Shown here: in pieces, positions 12,290 to 26,166 of the stretch
How positions within the stretch are numbered: position 1 is the first letter of the stretch
How the letters are laid out: the number at the start of each line of letters is the position of its first letter
Assembly (NCBI GenBank): GCA_949152475.1
Contig: OX424561.1
Coordinates: 23,368,481 to 23,432,480 of the forward strand
Direction of reading: 5' to 3'
Origin: Terebella lapidaria
Lineage: Eukaryota > Annelida > Polychaeta > Terebellida > Terebellidae
DNA length: 64,000 nucleotides
Made by a program: the position numbers and the translations under genes
Notes under the pieces: generated by a model
The model's input: only the letters and a program-made list of their open reading frames with translations
What the model was told of the DNA's origin: nothing
Database searches by the model: none

Positions 12290-13055
12290 GAGTAAATAAG
12301 CGAGTGAAATCAGTACACTAGTGTCATGTAAACCATGTAACTCAATAAGCGAGTGAAATCAGTGCACTAGTGTCATGTAAACTATGTAACTCAATAACCG
12401 AGTGAAATCAGTACACTAGTGTCATGTAAACCATGTAACTCAATAAGCGAGTGAAATCAGTACACCAGTGTCATGTAAACCTTGTAACTCAATAAGCGAG
12501 TGAAATCAGTGCACTAGTGTCATGTAAACCATGTAACGCATGTGGAGTGAGTGGCGCAGTGGAAAAGATGTCGGACTCATAATCCAAAGATCATGGGTTC
12601 AAGTCTCGAGCTGGACTGCTGTGCTATTCACTAGTGTCCTTAGGCAAAGCATTTACCACTAATGTGTCTATCACCACCCAGGACTAAAATGGGTACCGGT
12701 TGATAATAGATAATAGAGGTGTTGTATAGAGCGCTTTGAGTGTGGCTGCTCCAAGTACAATCACCCAGACTGGGGTAAAAGTGTAAAGCGCCTTTGAAAG
12801 CGGATTAAGTTCGGCTGTAAAGAGCGCTATATCAAATGTGATAACTTTATCTTTAACTCAATAAGCGAGTGAAATCCGTGCACTAGTGTCATCTAAACCA
12901 TGTAACTCAAAAAGCGAGTGAAATCAGTACACTAGTGTCATGTAAACTATGTAACTCAAAAAGCGAGTGAAATCAGTACACTAGTGTCATGTAAACCATG
13001 TAACTCAATAAGCGAGTGAAATCAGTACACTAGTGTCGTGTAAACCATGTAATGC
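12290..13055 (+). repeat. 49-bp tandem array, interrupted by a SINE
   Basis: The unit AAGCGAGTGAAATCAGTACA-CTAGTGTCATGTAAACCATG-TAACTCAAT recurs with an exact 49-bp period: five units at 12300-12540 and four more at 12857-13050. The units differ by only one or a few bases. The break at 12541-12855 is a SINE insertion. Confidence 0.93.
12541..12855 (+). mobile_element. tRNA-derived SINE, full-length type
   Basis: The head carries a Pol III A box (GTGGCGCAGTGG, 12551-12562) and B box (GGTTCAAGTC, 12597-12606). The anticodon-loop context CTCATAATC is that of elongator tRNA-Met (CAU). The body ends in AAAGCGCCTTTGAAAGCGGA and GAGCGCTATATCAAATGTGA, then a TAACTTTATCTTTA tail. It is inserted in the 49-bp array, whose period resumes on the far side. 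A deleted relative lies at 37586-37692. Confidence 0.88.
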
Positions 13056-13370
13056 CATGTGAAATTTCACGTTCGAATTCATATATGAATCCTACTCCAA
13101 TTATAAACATTCGCCATGCATCGCGACAACAATACACCACACCGGATTTCGATACAATCTCATGCAGCCGGGTAGCGTATCATCCATCCATCACAAATGC
13201 ATGTGTTTTATTAATATGCTTTTGAAGTACGCTTGCATTGCTTCACGTTCAGGCAATATACCAGTCTCTCTATTTTTTGAAATTGTTCGAATATAGAAAT
13301 ATTGTTACATAGTTGAAATCATGAGATTCACAGCAGTATGATTGACGCACCGTCAAAGCAGTACACGATT
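13056..13370. other. Upstream region of the proposed QPCT exon 1
   Basis: No repeat or ORF of note. The region leads into the proposed promoter. Confidence 0.4.
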
Positions 13371-13519
13371 GACCAATCAGAATTCGCCTTTCGTCATTGC
13401 GGAGGCAGGACTCAGGCAGCATCTGGCAAACGCCGAACCGTGTGCCACGCAATCAACCAAAGTATAGAAAGTAAGTGGACGGCAGCGAACTTCGGCACAT
13501 TGCTGGGGGAACAGGCGCA
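13371..13519 (+). promoter_or_regulatory. Candidate proximal promoter and 5' leader with CCAAT box
   Basis: GACCAATCAG at 13371-13380 is a strong NF-Y-type CCAAT box about 147 bp before the ATG at 13520. The stretch between is less AT-rich than its surroundings. No TATA box is seen at a useful distance. The transcription start is not determinable here. Confidence 0.4.
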
Positions 13520-13618
13520 ATGAAAGTTATAGAAAGGCTGTTACTTGTCCTGACAAGTTTGTTGCTGGTGTTGATCGCATCTGGAGACAGCGCCCGAGAC
13601 ACTTGGAGCGCCAGAAAG
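13520..13618 (+). CDS. QPCT: Proposed QPCT exon 1 (signal peptide)
   Basis: An ATG with G at -3 opens 33 codons that read as a secretory signal: MKVIERLLLVLTSLLLVLIA followed by a small-residue cleavage region (SGDSA). The frame ends at AAG followed by GCATGT, a possible GC-type donor in phase 0. The clear QPCT exon 2 at 56574 also starts in phase 0, and in vertebrate QPCT the first exon likewise carries the signal peptide. The strand agrees. Against it are the 43-kb distance and the rare GC donor. The nearest GT donor (13623) gives phase 1, which would not fit exon 2. It could belong to another secreted protein. This assignment is an inference. Confidence 0.42.
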
Positions 13619-14113
13619 GCATGTTTACATCTTCTTTTACATTTTCAGTAGCTCAATGCTAGTTCAGCCCAATAACAGAGTTAAGTGCTAGTCCCTTCCT
13701 GAGGCGATTGTAACGGTTTTCGCCTAACACCCTGTCACAGTAGGTCAGGATTTGTGAGCTTGTTTCAGAAGAAAACATGTTCTGAATGCATGGAATACAC
13801 ACTGTGTATCATTTTCTTCCCCCTCTCAGTTGTTTCCAACGATTCATGTCCCTCAATTTTAAGTTTATTCCATACTTTTTCACTTGACAGCTGTTTGTTT
13901 ACAATGTCATCATGGTGCAGTTTTTTGTCATGCTACAAAGCTGCCACTCAAATTAGCCAATCAGGGAGCATCATGCAATCGGCTGATGATGAGTGTGATG
14001 TCATAATCCGGGAAATCTCCCCTTTTTGGGACTTTTGGCGCCAAACCTTAGATTGAAACATTTTAGCCTGTGGTTGTATAGGGCTCTGCCCGTGAATAGT
14101 GCTAACTCAATAC
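13619..14113 (+). other. Start of the proposed QPCT intron 1
   Basis: No exon-like segment is seen. The last six bases (CAATAC, 14108-14113) are the left target duplication of the next element. Confidence 0.4.
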
Positions 14114-15437
14114 TACGGTGGCTCATTACCGCCAATTACGTTCGTGTATTTCTCACCCCATTTATAATTACCACCTCATAATATTCACCGCGTTTATAAT
14201 TTCCACCCCGTTCATAACTATCACCTCAGAATTATCACCGCGTTTATAATTTCCACCCCGTTTACAATTATCACCTCACAATTTTTACCCCGTTTATAAT
14301 TTCCACCCCGTTCATAATTATGACCTCAGAATTATCACCGCGTTTAAAATTTCCACCCGGTTTATAATTATCACCTCACAATTTTCACCCCATTCATAAT
14401 TTCCACCCCATCTATAATTAACACCTCAGAATTATCACCGAGTTTATAATTATGATTTGATCACAATCATTACTAGGTACATAATTCCAATTGGTGCATT
14501 GAGTCTTAGTATGAAAACTCTTGGTATTCAGTGTACCGTATTGACGCGCATATAAGGACATGTCCTCATATATGAGCACTTCCTTTTATCCAGACATAAA
14601 AACATGTCCTTATATGAGAACTTTCTTTAGAAACTGCCTGTAAAACATCTGACCCACATATAAGGACATTTTGCATGTCGATGATTATAAGTTGTGAAAA
14701 ATGACGCAACTAGAACACATGTAACACGCACCACTACGTATACCATGTTCAGCATATTAATTTCGAATATTCTTGTGGTCTTGAAATTAAATTGTATTCA
14801 TGTTGAATGTATGTGTTATAGACCTACAGGGAATTGTGTGTCACTCAAAGGGACAAAATTAATTGCACCAATAATTTAATTAGGCCCCAATTCTTCAGTT
14901 TATAGTAGTGCATATAGTGTCCTTATATATGATTAAACGGGGTGTTTAATGTCTGGATAAAAGGCCGTCTTCTCATAAATGAACATGTTTTGAATTTTCG
15001 ATATATTGTGAAGATGCACAAATCCACATATAAGGACCTGTCCTTATATGCGCTTCAATGCGGTAGCTATAGAGGCGTTTCCATAAGCATCTTGTTGCTC
15101 TTGGGCTGCATATGTTCAGGAAGTGAGGTGATAATTATAAACGGGGTGGGAATTATGAACGCGGTGATAATTCTGAGGTGGTAATTATAGATGGGGGGAT
15201 ATTATAAACTCGGTGAATATTGTGAGGTGATAATTATAGATGGGGTGGAAATTATAAACGCGGTGAATATTGTGAGGTGATAATTTTAGATGGGGTGGAA
15301 ATTATAAAGGCGTTGAATATTGTGAGGTGATAATTTTAGATGGGGTGGAAATTATAAAGGCGTTGAATATTGTGAGGTGATAATTATAGACGGGGTGAGA
15401 AATGCACGAATATAATTGGCGGTAATAAGCCACCGTA
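14114..15437. mobile_element. Foldback-type DNA element with subrepeat-filled inverted ends
   Basis: The ends are exact mirror images: TACGGTGGCTCATTACCGCC on the left and GGCGGTAATAAGCCACCGTA on the right. The flanking hexamer CAATAC is present on both sides (14108-14113 and 15438-15443) as a target duplication. Each arm (about 14114-14460 and 15127-15437) is a run of short AT-rich repeats around TTTATAATTTCCACCCCG and ATTATCACC. The centre has no meaningful ORF, so it is non-autonomous. The 6-bp duplication and subrepeat-filled arms recall foldback elements; the superfamily is open. Confidence 0.88.
14534..15065. mobile_element. Nested inverted-repeat element inside the foldback element
   Basis: A second inverted pair begins TACCGTATTGACGCGCATAT at 14534 and ends at 15065 as its near mirror, with the arm motif CATATAAGGACATGTCC. 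Further TAAGGACA/TGTCCTTA copies lie inside. No target duplication was found, so it may be an inner part of the host element rather than a separate insertion. Confidence 0.6.
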
Positions 15438-15874
15438 CAATACAGATATGTTCTCTGATTTTTCTGATACATCGTTTCTTACTCTTATTCTTGCGATGCT
15501 AAATGCTATCGTATAGATTTCTTGGCATACTCCATCTGGGAGTCAAACGGCGTTTTCCTGCCAAACTTCTATAGAATCTATCAAATTTCAGCTTGGTTCC
15601 AGCCTATGGCGCGAAACAAGGCTAGTTTGAAGAGTTTTCTGACAGGAAGTTACCATGATGCTGATTTTAGCGTCTAATAGAAGGCCATATGACAATGTCA
15701 GTTAGCCAATCAACGAGCGTTCACCTCATTTAGGCCATATAAAGGGAAACTGTTGTGGAACAGCACCTCAAATATGTTTATATTTTTATATGCCATATTT
15801 CTGAACGAGTGTATATTCATCTCAAAGAATACACTGCTGTAAAATAAATAGACAATATTAGCCTACTTGATTTT
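15438..15874. other. Intronic or intergenic, no feature seen
   Basis: Apart from the right target duplication of the foldback element at its start, nothing is recognisable. Confidence 0.4.
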
Positions 15875-15978
15875 TCAGTATGTGTCCTGATATTTGCCCG
15901 AGATCTCGAGTATTAGCCCGAGGCCGAAGGCCGAGGGCAAATGCCGGGATCAAGGGCAAATATCGGGGCACATGCTGA
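15875..15978. mobile_element. 104-bp palindromic mini-element
   Basis: Arms of 25 bases (15875-15899, 15954-15978) are inverted copies with three mismatches, centred on a GC-rich GAGGCCGAAGGCCGAGGGC core. The size and symmetry suggest a very short MITE. Confidence 0.65.
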
Positions 15979-18900
15979 TCAAAACGTGGCCTTTGAGATT
16001 TACCTCTCAAGGTCATCTTTAGGTCAGGTTTGTAGATAGGGGTAGAATGTAGATAGGGGTTATGTTTTTATTCTGAATATATAAGACGTCATTTATGTGA
16101 GTTAGTTTTGAAATTGACCTCAAACTACATTCAGTTGAAGCAACAGCACCTTGTTTATGCATATATTTTATGGGATGTGTGTGTGTTGTTTATATTGAAT
16201 ATCGTCGCGATATCGAAAGTGAAACTTGAATTATGGATGCGTCATTGGTGATCCGTTTCAAACTCAACCCTTGTAGTGGTGCTGATATCGTCTATAATAG
16301 GATGTCCAACTCTACTCAATTCGGATATAAAAAAACGATTACGTGAAATGACGATATCTCATTTGAGCGTGTCAAAACGGTGACAGGTGCTCGAAATTGA
16401 GTTTTTTCATACTGCATATCACTTCGCTCATGGTGAGATCATACAGGACCGGGAATTGAGAAACATCATCCAATAACTCGGAAATATCTCGTTTCCAAGG
16501 AAATCCGATAAAAATTGCCAATATGAGAACCGTTCTAATATCATTGCAATACTCGATTTTCACTAAATTTTGAGGTAAATGTCCTATCTCATAATTCTGA
16601 GAAGAATCTACCTGTCACCTGGAAAATACCACTAGAGTGGTATTGTATATCTATTATGTGGGTATTTTTTGAAAGAGGGGCAAGTTTTATTGTCACCGTG
16701 AGTGGTCGGTTCTACAGGCGTTTTCGATGGCAGTAAAATGGCATTTCAGGATTATGAACGGTTGCCATGGCATCAAAAAGCAACCGATTTCCATGGAAAC
16801 TGTATATTTTCAAGCGGAGAAGTTAATCCTCCCATTGCTCAAATTGAAAGACGACTGGACTACACCCATCTGAGTTACAGCCTTCGATTCACATACAAAC
16901 ATATATAAGCGGACACTCACAAATCCCGACCCCAATACCACATCACCGACAGCGCGAATGCTGGATGTTGTTGAAGAAATTTAGGTCGTACCCCCACCAC
17001 CCCCACCTATCATATATTTCAATATATGGTTCACAACTGACAACTCTGCTCATGTTTATTACAAGTCTATGTGCACATTGTGATTATTAGTGCCCGGCAC
17101 CAGTTCAACACCCTCAAATCGGAATTACGTAGTATTACGTAATCACGCCTTTTTAGGTAGAGTTTGATATCCTTATAGGGCTGGACAGTGAGATTTGAAA
17201 CGTTGCGTTATTTTCCGTGATTTCGTCATTCTGGAGACAAACATCTTTCCCGCCAAATTTTCCGCCGAATTTGGATAAATTCTAATTGTTCGATTCTGCA
17301 TAATATTATCACAAATTATCAGAAATACACCAGACTTTCAGATACAATCATTGACATCTTTCCGTCGGTATAGAGTCAATAAAAAATAATCGTGCATCAT
17401 TATATCCTGCTCATTTAGGGGTCTGAATACTGTATGTTTGTGGTCATCGTCACGATTACCAAGACCGCAGAAAAAAATGTGTTGCTCCAAGTATATATGT
17501 CCGGGGAATCTGATTCTGGGGTTTTGGGAAATATAGATGGTGTTGCACATATACACTACAAAATAAGTATTAACAGCACAAGGAAACCTGTGTCTTATAT
17601 ACATTTGTAGTTGAAAATAGCACCCCCAAAACACTTTCTTCACAGGAAGCATTTTGAAGGTAATATTTTGAAAATATACGTATTCCAATATTGCCAGCGA
17701 CTTATTCAGAATATCTTTATTGACCTGAAGAAAGAATCCGAAAAATATGACGAATTATATTTTCGTGGGGTGCTGGTGAAATCACAGAATATCAGGAAAA
17801 ATGACCACGTGGCAATGTTTATCTCCAAAATGAATATATGACGTCATGAAAACGTCATTTAGGACGTATATAGAACATGCGTAAACGAAATAATAGTGTA
17901 TAGAGATTCCAACTCCTCAAATGATCTTGTAAATTTTCAATCTATTCCGAATTTAACATTTTTGATGGACAGCACGTTTCTACACTATTCATGCATGTTG
18001 TATGGTGATATGTTTTGGACCATTCACTCACACTCTATAAGTTGGAGAGGGCCACTGCTGGGACCAAAAATGTTTTTTGACATTAGAGCATTGGGGGCGA
18101 AGCCCCCAACCCTCTACATGTCTATGTGCTGACTTTTTTATGGAGGTTTCACGCCAACCCATCGTCGCTCGTTTTGGCATGTAAAAGTTTAGATACCTAC
18201 TTCAAATGAGGATTTTCTTCGTCCTTGACATAAAATCTCTCGAATTGATGGGAAACTTTGACTATTCCACAGATATATCAGGCATGAATCGATGTGCTAG
18301 GTTTGAGAAAATTACGTAAACTGTTCAAATTATCTAAAAAAACGTCCCAAAATGGCGGAGCCGATGGAAATTGACGTTCCCAGAATGCAAAGCAAATTTT
18401 ACCACAATCACGCGTATTTTGGAAAACAATTTCTGTTCAGCAATTCGTGCATGCATACATGCATGTGGGCATCTGCGTGTGGACATTTTTGGCGTTATGA
18501 AGTAGGCCTAAACACAACGATTCGTCTGCGATGCCACGGCTACATTTACCGTAATTTGACGTATTCTATAAAATGACAATTCTATAAAATGACAACAATT
18601 CTGTGTTGGATTGCGAAGTCTTAACTGGTATTTTAATTTGCCCAGTAAAGGCATGTGTTAGGCTATATCTGATGATAGCAGATGCAGATATTCCTCATAA
18701 TTTTCAATGTTTTGAGGATATTCTAATGAGGTTCAGGCGTATCTGTTCCATTGATCGATTTTAAAATAAATGTTTACTTATCAGTAATATGAATGAAGTA
18801 GGCCATGTTTTTCATCCTGGTATACGGAAATGAATTGGAAACATGTAGAGGATAAAATTATGGCCTCTTTTTTTCTTTGGAGGTGGGGGAGGGGGGGGGG

Positions 18901-21284
18901 GGGTAACGTTGTGTAAGATAGGCCTACATTCAGCTGTCGTGGTGCTGATGATGTGCTCAAGCTCTAATGTCGTCTTCCGCAGTTTGCTGCATTTTCTTGT
19001 CTATATCAAAATTGCCATTTATAGGCATGAATGAGTATTTGAGATGTTTTGCAAACATCAACGAGAACTATTCAATACATATTCGATGAAATCTACTTCT
19101 ACAGCCGGTATTATCAAATTCTACAAGATGCTGTGCAGAAATGAAATAGCAAAAGTTATATTCTTTTGATACAATGTAGGCCTATTTACATTTCGTGATT
19201 CAGGATTCGCAAATGATTCATAATGTTGCAGCGAAATCATGAATTGTGAATATTGGTGAAATTTGGACCAAGAAGCGTGGATATCTCCGAAACGTAAACT
19301 TCGAATCGTGAATACATTCACGTTTACGTTTTGTGGGATTTAGTTTTCAATATTCACGTTTTGCTATCTTAGAATATGTAACTAAGACTTAATTAGTTAA
19401 TTTTTCACGTGAACTTCACTCAGTAGCATCAACTCGCAATTGTTAATAACCTGGCGCACCATCAGTAGCTTTCTTTCTAATTGTACTGCCCATAGCATCG
19501 TGGTTGCTAGGGGCCATAGTGGTTTACTTAGTTACCATGGCAATTCCATTTTAGTAAAAAAAAAATGAAGTATTTGTTCAACATATTCAAAAGATCGAAT
19601 ATATCAACTGCATTGCTTATATCAAATACACTAATTGACAAATGGAATTGCTAACTAAAAGAACAATTTTCACACTGATTTTGAACACTGAAACGTGTAT
19701 ATCTCTATAACGAATCAAGAAAATTCAGGTATGTGAAAGCCAAAATTATCACGATAACGGTCTTCGTGCCATGCTGCATGTGCCGTGCCATCTTCTCACA
19801 TCGTTGGCACCATCCAAATCGAAAATTGAATAATTTTAGTACAGGAACCTTTAGGGGCCTTTAATCGTAGCTAAAGTGTGTTATCTTGATGATAATGCAT
19901 TTATTTCATCTTTTACATGAAGACATACACTGATAATGTTTTTTAATTTTTATTTTTTAAAAAAAAAATGCTTATATTCATGTAGTTTAGGCCCATAACA
20001 ACCACCGTTCCTAGAGGCCATATCCAGGGCGTGGTTCCCTTCGTGACGGAATCAGCTAATTAAATTGCGATTATGGTTCATGCGAAATGCGACAAAACAG
20101 TGATTTAGGCCTACACTCGAAATGTACTCGAAAAATCAAGAGTTTTGATTATGAAACATGTGCTCGCTTCACAGACTGCAATTGCCATATTGTGCGTATC
20201 CTTGAAGTTTAGACACACGTGCCTAACCATGACTAAAGATGGTTTGCAAATGACGTCATAAACATGTTTTGAACATATGATTAGTATTGTATAGCCGTCC
20301 ACTCAAGGTGTTGTCGTCCGGTCAATTATTTTGTTAAATGATGTTGAGTTGAGCAATAGCAAACCATCTATACCCATCAAAGTGTTTGACAACCTTGATC
20401 AAAATGAACTACTTCTGAGCATTGAATAATTGATAGAATACATTAATAACTACCTAACTCACTTTTAGCTCACGTTTTTGAATAACAAGGAACAAATATT
20501 TATTGGCAATTTTCGAGAATTCTCATCATATTTTCTATAATTTAGCATTCACATTTAGCGTAGAAAGTCCACGATACTCTAGTTACACGTCATGTGTGCG
20601 TGACTAGTTAATTTTTGACCTGGGTGAATGTTTATTAACCCGGATTTTGGATACTTTTTTTCGTCCACACCATGGAAGAACTAAGCGTTAACAATGAGGA
20701 TACATTGGAGACCTTGAATAGTTGTTTTGTGAATACATTTGCCAAAGAATGAAAGCTTGAGTACATACTTATTTATCATGGAAGACTGAAAATTAACAAC
20801 AATTATTGCGTGGCTTGCACTGTAGCACCTCTTGATGTATAGGTCAAACACCTAAATGCAGGAACTCATACAAACTTTTTCAAAGAAACACTTCATTCCG
20901 TTGAAAGGTTTTGGTTTGCGCACACATTATAAAACATGTACATTCATCTTTGTAGTTGAATTTTGAGAGTGGGGTTGAAAACCTTTCGAAGGTCACAGCC
21001 TGTAAAGCTTGGTACCGGTACAGTTTACGTTACTCAGTTTTCCGTTTCAACATATACCGTAAGGAGATTGAATTTTTACAGGCGGGGATGATGTATAGCG
21101 AGGGGAACCGAAAACGGTCTGGGGGCTTCGAGGGGCATTAATCACGATAACCAGACATGTTGTAATTCTACATTTAATTACAATGCTGCGCCCCCAGAGA
21201 GATAAAAGTAAAAAATATACAGGCAGACTCATAATCAGCCCAAGGGTCAAGAAAGGTTACCAGACTATATATGTTTTGTATTTT
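15979..21284. other. AT-rich non-coding DNA
   Basis: No gene is recognised. Small items are a GTAGATAGGGGT duplication near 16034-16061, a GGGGGCGAAGCCCCC stem-loop near 18091, a G-run at about 18882-18903 that could form a quadruplex, and occasional X-box-like palindromes (GTTGCCATGGCATC near 16760). If the QPCT model is right this is intron 1. Confidence 0.4.
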
Positions 21285-22087
<803 letters not shown>

Positions 22088-22760
22088 ATGCATTCAATAC
22101 ATTGTATTGCGAGATTATACCACACGCACTACCCACCTACCCCGTATATCCCACACGTACTATGTAATACTCCCCATAACCTACTACTCTGTGCACCGTA
22201 CACATTTACCTGTATAGGCCTACACATTCCGAATTACTGTCTACACTGTCGCGTTTCACATCCTACATCCGCCCTGTACACCCTGCAACTACTCCATACA
22301 TCTCGCACCTACCCTATACACCTTCCACATACCCTGTAAATCACGCCCTTCCCCTTTAAATCCCGCACCCGCCCTGTAAATCCCGCACCTACCCTGTAAA
22401 TCCCGCACCGCCCTGTAAATTCCGCACCGGCCCTGTACATCCCGAACCTACCCTATACAAATTCCGCCTACCCTGTAAACCCCGCACCTACCCTGCAAAT
22501 CTCGCACCTACTTTGTAAATCCTGCACCCGCCCTGTACATGCATCTAGACTGTACATCCCGCATAATGACATGCGTCTCGCCCATTATCTGATACATCAC
22601 GCACCTGCAATGTACCAGTATATCGGGCGCCTGCCCTGAATATCCCGCATAATCTGTAAACCTTCCACCTACCCTATACATCCCGCACCCACTAGTACTC
22701 TGTACTAGTAGGCCTGCATTCTCCACCTACCCTGTACATCCTACCCAATTTTCTTCATTC
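22088..22760 (+). repeat. 20-bp satellite, array 1
   Basis: Units of the type TACCCTGTAAATCCCGCACC repeat every 20 bp, with diverged units at both ends. Because the unit lacks stop codons in most frames and 20 is not a multiple of 3, it gives long Pro/Thr/Tyr-rich pseudo-ORFs. Confidence 0.95.
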
Positions 22761-22764
22761 CTTT

Positions 22765-23500
22765 CCCCCCCCCCCCCCCCCCAACATAAGTTTTTCAAGA
22801 TAGACATTTCCGAACGCGCATCATAGGGCGCGCATACATGATGGAAAACATTTGCAACACATTCATTCTTAGGCGGATTGACATAAAATTTGCCAGCATG
22901 TTTAGGATAGTATACAGATGTTATAATAAAACATATCGCTGATTTCAACAAAATCTGCACAACAAATGCCCTAATATATAGTCGTTTTTCCGTCACACTG
23001 GATTTATCATGCAATAATCGGACAATAATTTCCAAAATGTTGATAAATTATCACCCACAGGAAACTATGTGATCTTCAAGTCTGTCTTTATTTTTCATGT
23101 GATATGTATAGATCAAACTCATTGATTAAAAAATGCGCGACACTGCGATGGATTTTGTTTTGCAAAACACTGAACGATATTTCACTTACTAAAATGAATG
23201 AACAGTCTTAGAAAAAAATTCATACGGTGAAAATTTCCAAAACTTAGTCTACATGTCTAACGGAATGTACGTATGAAATTGATGATATAAAATGTGAAGG
23301 TAACGATGTTAGAATTTTCGCAATCTGCATTTGAATGCTGCATGTCAGGCTAGAATTCGTGCATTCGTTCACCATCAAAACGTCATCAGAGTGTCCGTGG
23401 TGCCACTGTTCAATTGGTCGCACGCAATAACGTGAGTTAGCTACATGTATTTTGGTGCGCATAATCTTCGATATCGGATTGGATTGGATTTATTTAGGAA
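22765..23500 (+). repeat. Satellite spacer, copy 1
   Basis: Begins with 18 C, then AAGATAGACATTTCCGAACG, CTTAGGCGGATTGACATAAA and CACACTGGATTTATCATGCA, and ends near GATATCGGATTGGATTGGAT. The same order recurs at 26167, 27285 and 29439. Confidence 0.88.
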
Positions 23501-24339
23501 TATGAGCCCTCAGGATTACCCAGGAAAGTGCATGCACTCATTTCCAGTGGGGGTCCTGTTTTGTGTTGTGTATGTAATGCATTGTCAGAATTTCTATAGC
23601 GGCCTGAAACAGATCACGGTACATCTATCAGCTTCCCCTTAACCACCGCTGAGAATCCCTGTGCAGCAACCGTAATTCTCACCCAGCACGAAGTTTAATG
23701 TCCTCCCCCGCCGGAGGACAACATATCAGGTGCTAAATTCGCGAACACCATTAAAAACGCACGGCCCAAACATGTCGGATATTCTCGAGAAGTGATATGT
23801 ATCACTGAGACTGAATGCCCTAATCGTTATCCAACAATGGCGGACAGTGAATACGGCCTGGTTTTTTTAACCGTTTCAACCGTTAACAAATGCCAGGGCC
23901 ATTTGCTGTGTATAAATATGTCGAAGTCATGCTTAGATATTTCAAACAGACCACGTTTTTTATAGAGAATTCTGCCGGAAAGACAGCAAAATACCACTTG
24001 AATTTGTCAAAATATCCCAGTATATATGGAAGCTATAGCTTACGCATCACGCGGCGGATGGTTACGGAGGATAGTGCGGGTCTTTGCGATGTCATGCAAC
24101 ACGTGGCCTATACGTGATTACACTGAGAGAGAGAGCTACACTGGCAGGGTCCTTCCAGTGGGAACATGTCCTCAAGTATGATCAGGAATACAGAAGGAGT
24201 CAAGCTGAGCTGGGATTTCCCTGGGGATCGGACAACTCTTTCCTAAATTCCTAATGCAAGTATACCTTAAATCTGTACCACAAAATTCTCAGACGGGCCG
24301 GGAATTAGTACTAGTGGTGGCCGAGGCCAGCAACACCCA
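23501..24339. other. Single-copy insert between spacer 1 and array 2
   Basis: No counterpart is seen in the other spacer copies, and no gene is recognised. Confidence 0.45.
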
Positions 24340-26160
24340 CGTTCTCGTACACCTTCCACTCAATCTGTACATCCCGCGCCTACCATGTACAACTTCCACC
24401 TACCCTGTACATCGCAAACCTGCTTTGCACCTTCCACCTACCCTGTACATCCCATATCTACCCTGTACACCTTCCACCCGTCTTGTACATCTGTCGTACG
24501 TCCTGTACCCATTCCATCTACCCCGTACAACCCACACCTACCCTGTACATCTCGCACCCGCCCTATACATCCCGTACCTACATGCCCTGTACATACCACC
24601 CCTACCTTGTACACCTTCAAACTATTCCCTACACCCCGCACCTACCATGAACACGTTCCACCCATTCTCTACATCCCGCACCTACGCTGTACAGATTCCA
24701 GCCACCATGTATACATACCGCCCCTACCCCGTGCATCCCACACCTACCCATACATCCCGTACTTACTCTGTGCACCTTCCACCTACCCTGTACATCCTCC
24801 CCTACCCTGTACATTCAGCATCTACTCTGTAGACCCCCCTACTATGTACATCCCGCATCCACCCTATACTTATCATACCTACCCTCTACCCCGTACACCT
24901 TCCATCTACGTCGTACATCCCGCACCTGCCCTATACATCCCAAACCTGCCCTGTACATCCCACACGTAATCTGTAGGCTACACCGTCCACCTACCCTGTA
25001 CATCCTTTACCTAGTTTGTACACCTTCCACATACCCTGTACATCCTTTACCTACTTTGTACACCTTCCACCTACCCTGTACATCCTCCCCTACCGTGTAC
25101 ATCTTCCACCCATATAGTACACTTTCCACCAACCCTGTACATCCTTCCCCTATCACGTACAGCTTCCACCCATATAGCACACAGTCCACCTACTCTGTAC
25201 ATCCTTCCCCTACCACCTACAGCTTCCACCCATATAGCACACTTTCCACCTACCCTGTGCATCCTTCCCCTACTGCGTACAGCTCCCACCCCTATAGCAC
25301 ACTTTCCACCTACCCTGTACATTCTTCCCCTACCGCGTACAGCTTCCACTTACCCTGTACATCCCACACCTGCTCTGTGCACCTTTCACACGCCCTGTAC
25401 ACCTTCCACCTACCCTGTGCATCCAACACCTACCCCGTACATTCTGCACCTGCCCTCTTTATCCCGCGTGTACCCTGTAGACCTTCCACCTACCATCTAT
25501 ATCCAGCATCTAATCTGTAGACATTCCTCCTACTATGTACATCCCCCGTCTGCCTATACATATGGCACCTACCCTGTAGACCTTCCACCCACCCTCTATA
25601 TCCAGCATCTGTTTGGTAGACTTTCCCATTACTATGTACATCCCGCATCCGCCCTATACATATGGCACCTACCCTGTACACATTCCACCCGCCCTCAACA
25701 CCTCTCAACTGCCCTGTACACCTTCCACCTACCCTATACATCGTGCACCTGCCCTGTTACAGCACACCTTGCATCTACCCTGTACATCCACCCGCCCTGT
25801 ACATATCTCACCGGTCCTGTACACATCCAACCTACCCTGTACAACCCACATCTATACCCTGTACATCTCGCACCCACCCTATACATCCCGTACCTGTACA
25901 TACCACACCTACCTTGTCCACCTTCCATATACCCGATACATTCCTCAACAACTTTGTAAACACTCCACCTATATCCACCTCCACCTGATATCCTGTATAT
26001 CACGCACCTGCCATTTACTAGTATATCACGCGGCTGCCCTGTATATCCCACATAATCTGTAAACCTTCCACCTACCCTATACATCCCGCACCTATACTAG
26101 TGCTCTGTACACATTCCACCTACCCTGTACATCCTCCGTCTACCCACTTTGTTGAGAATT
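24340..26160 (+). repeat. 20-bp satellite, array 2
   Basis: Two unit types alternate: TACCCTGTACATCCCGCACC and TACCCTGTACACCTTCCACC. Parts of the array keep a 40-bp dimer period. There are about 90 units. TGTACA recurs once per unit. Confidence 0.95.
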
Positions 26161-26166
26161 TGTTAT

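Noticed and set aside
12290-13055. CRISPR-like regular repeat pattern (49-bp period).
   Set aside because: Units abut without unique spacers and the context is animal nuclear DNA; it is a simple tandem array.
13754-14056. 100-codon ORF on the + strand after the proposed QPCT exon 1.
   Set aside because: Composition and lack of any motif suggest a chance ORF; no splice context ties it to the neighbouring exon.
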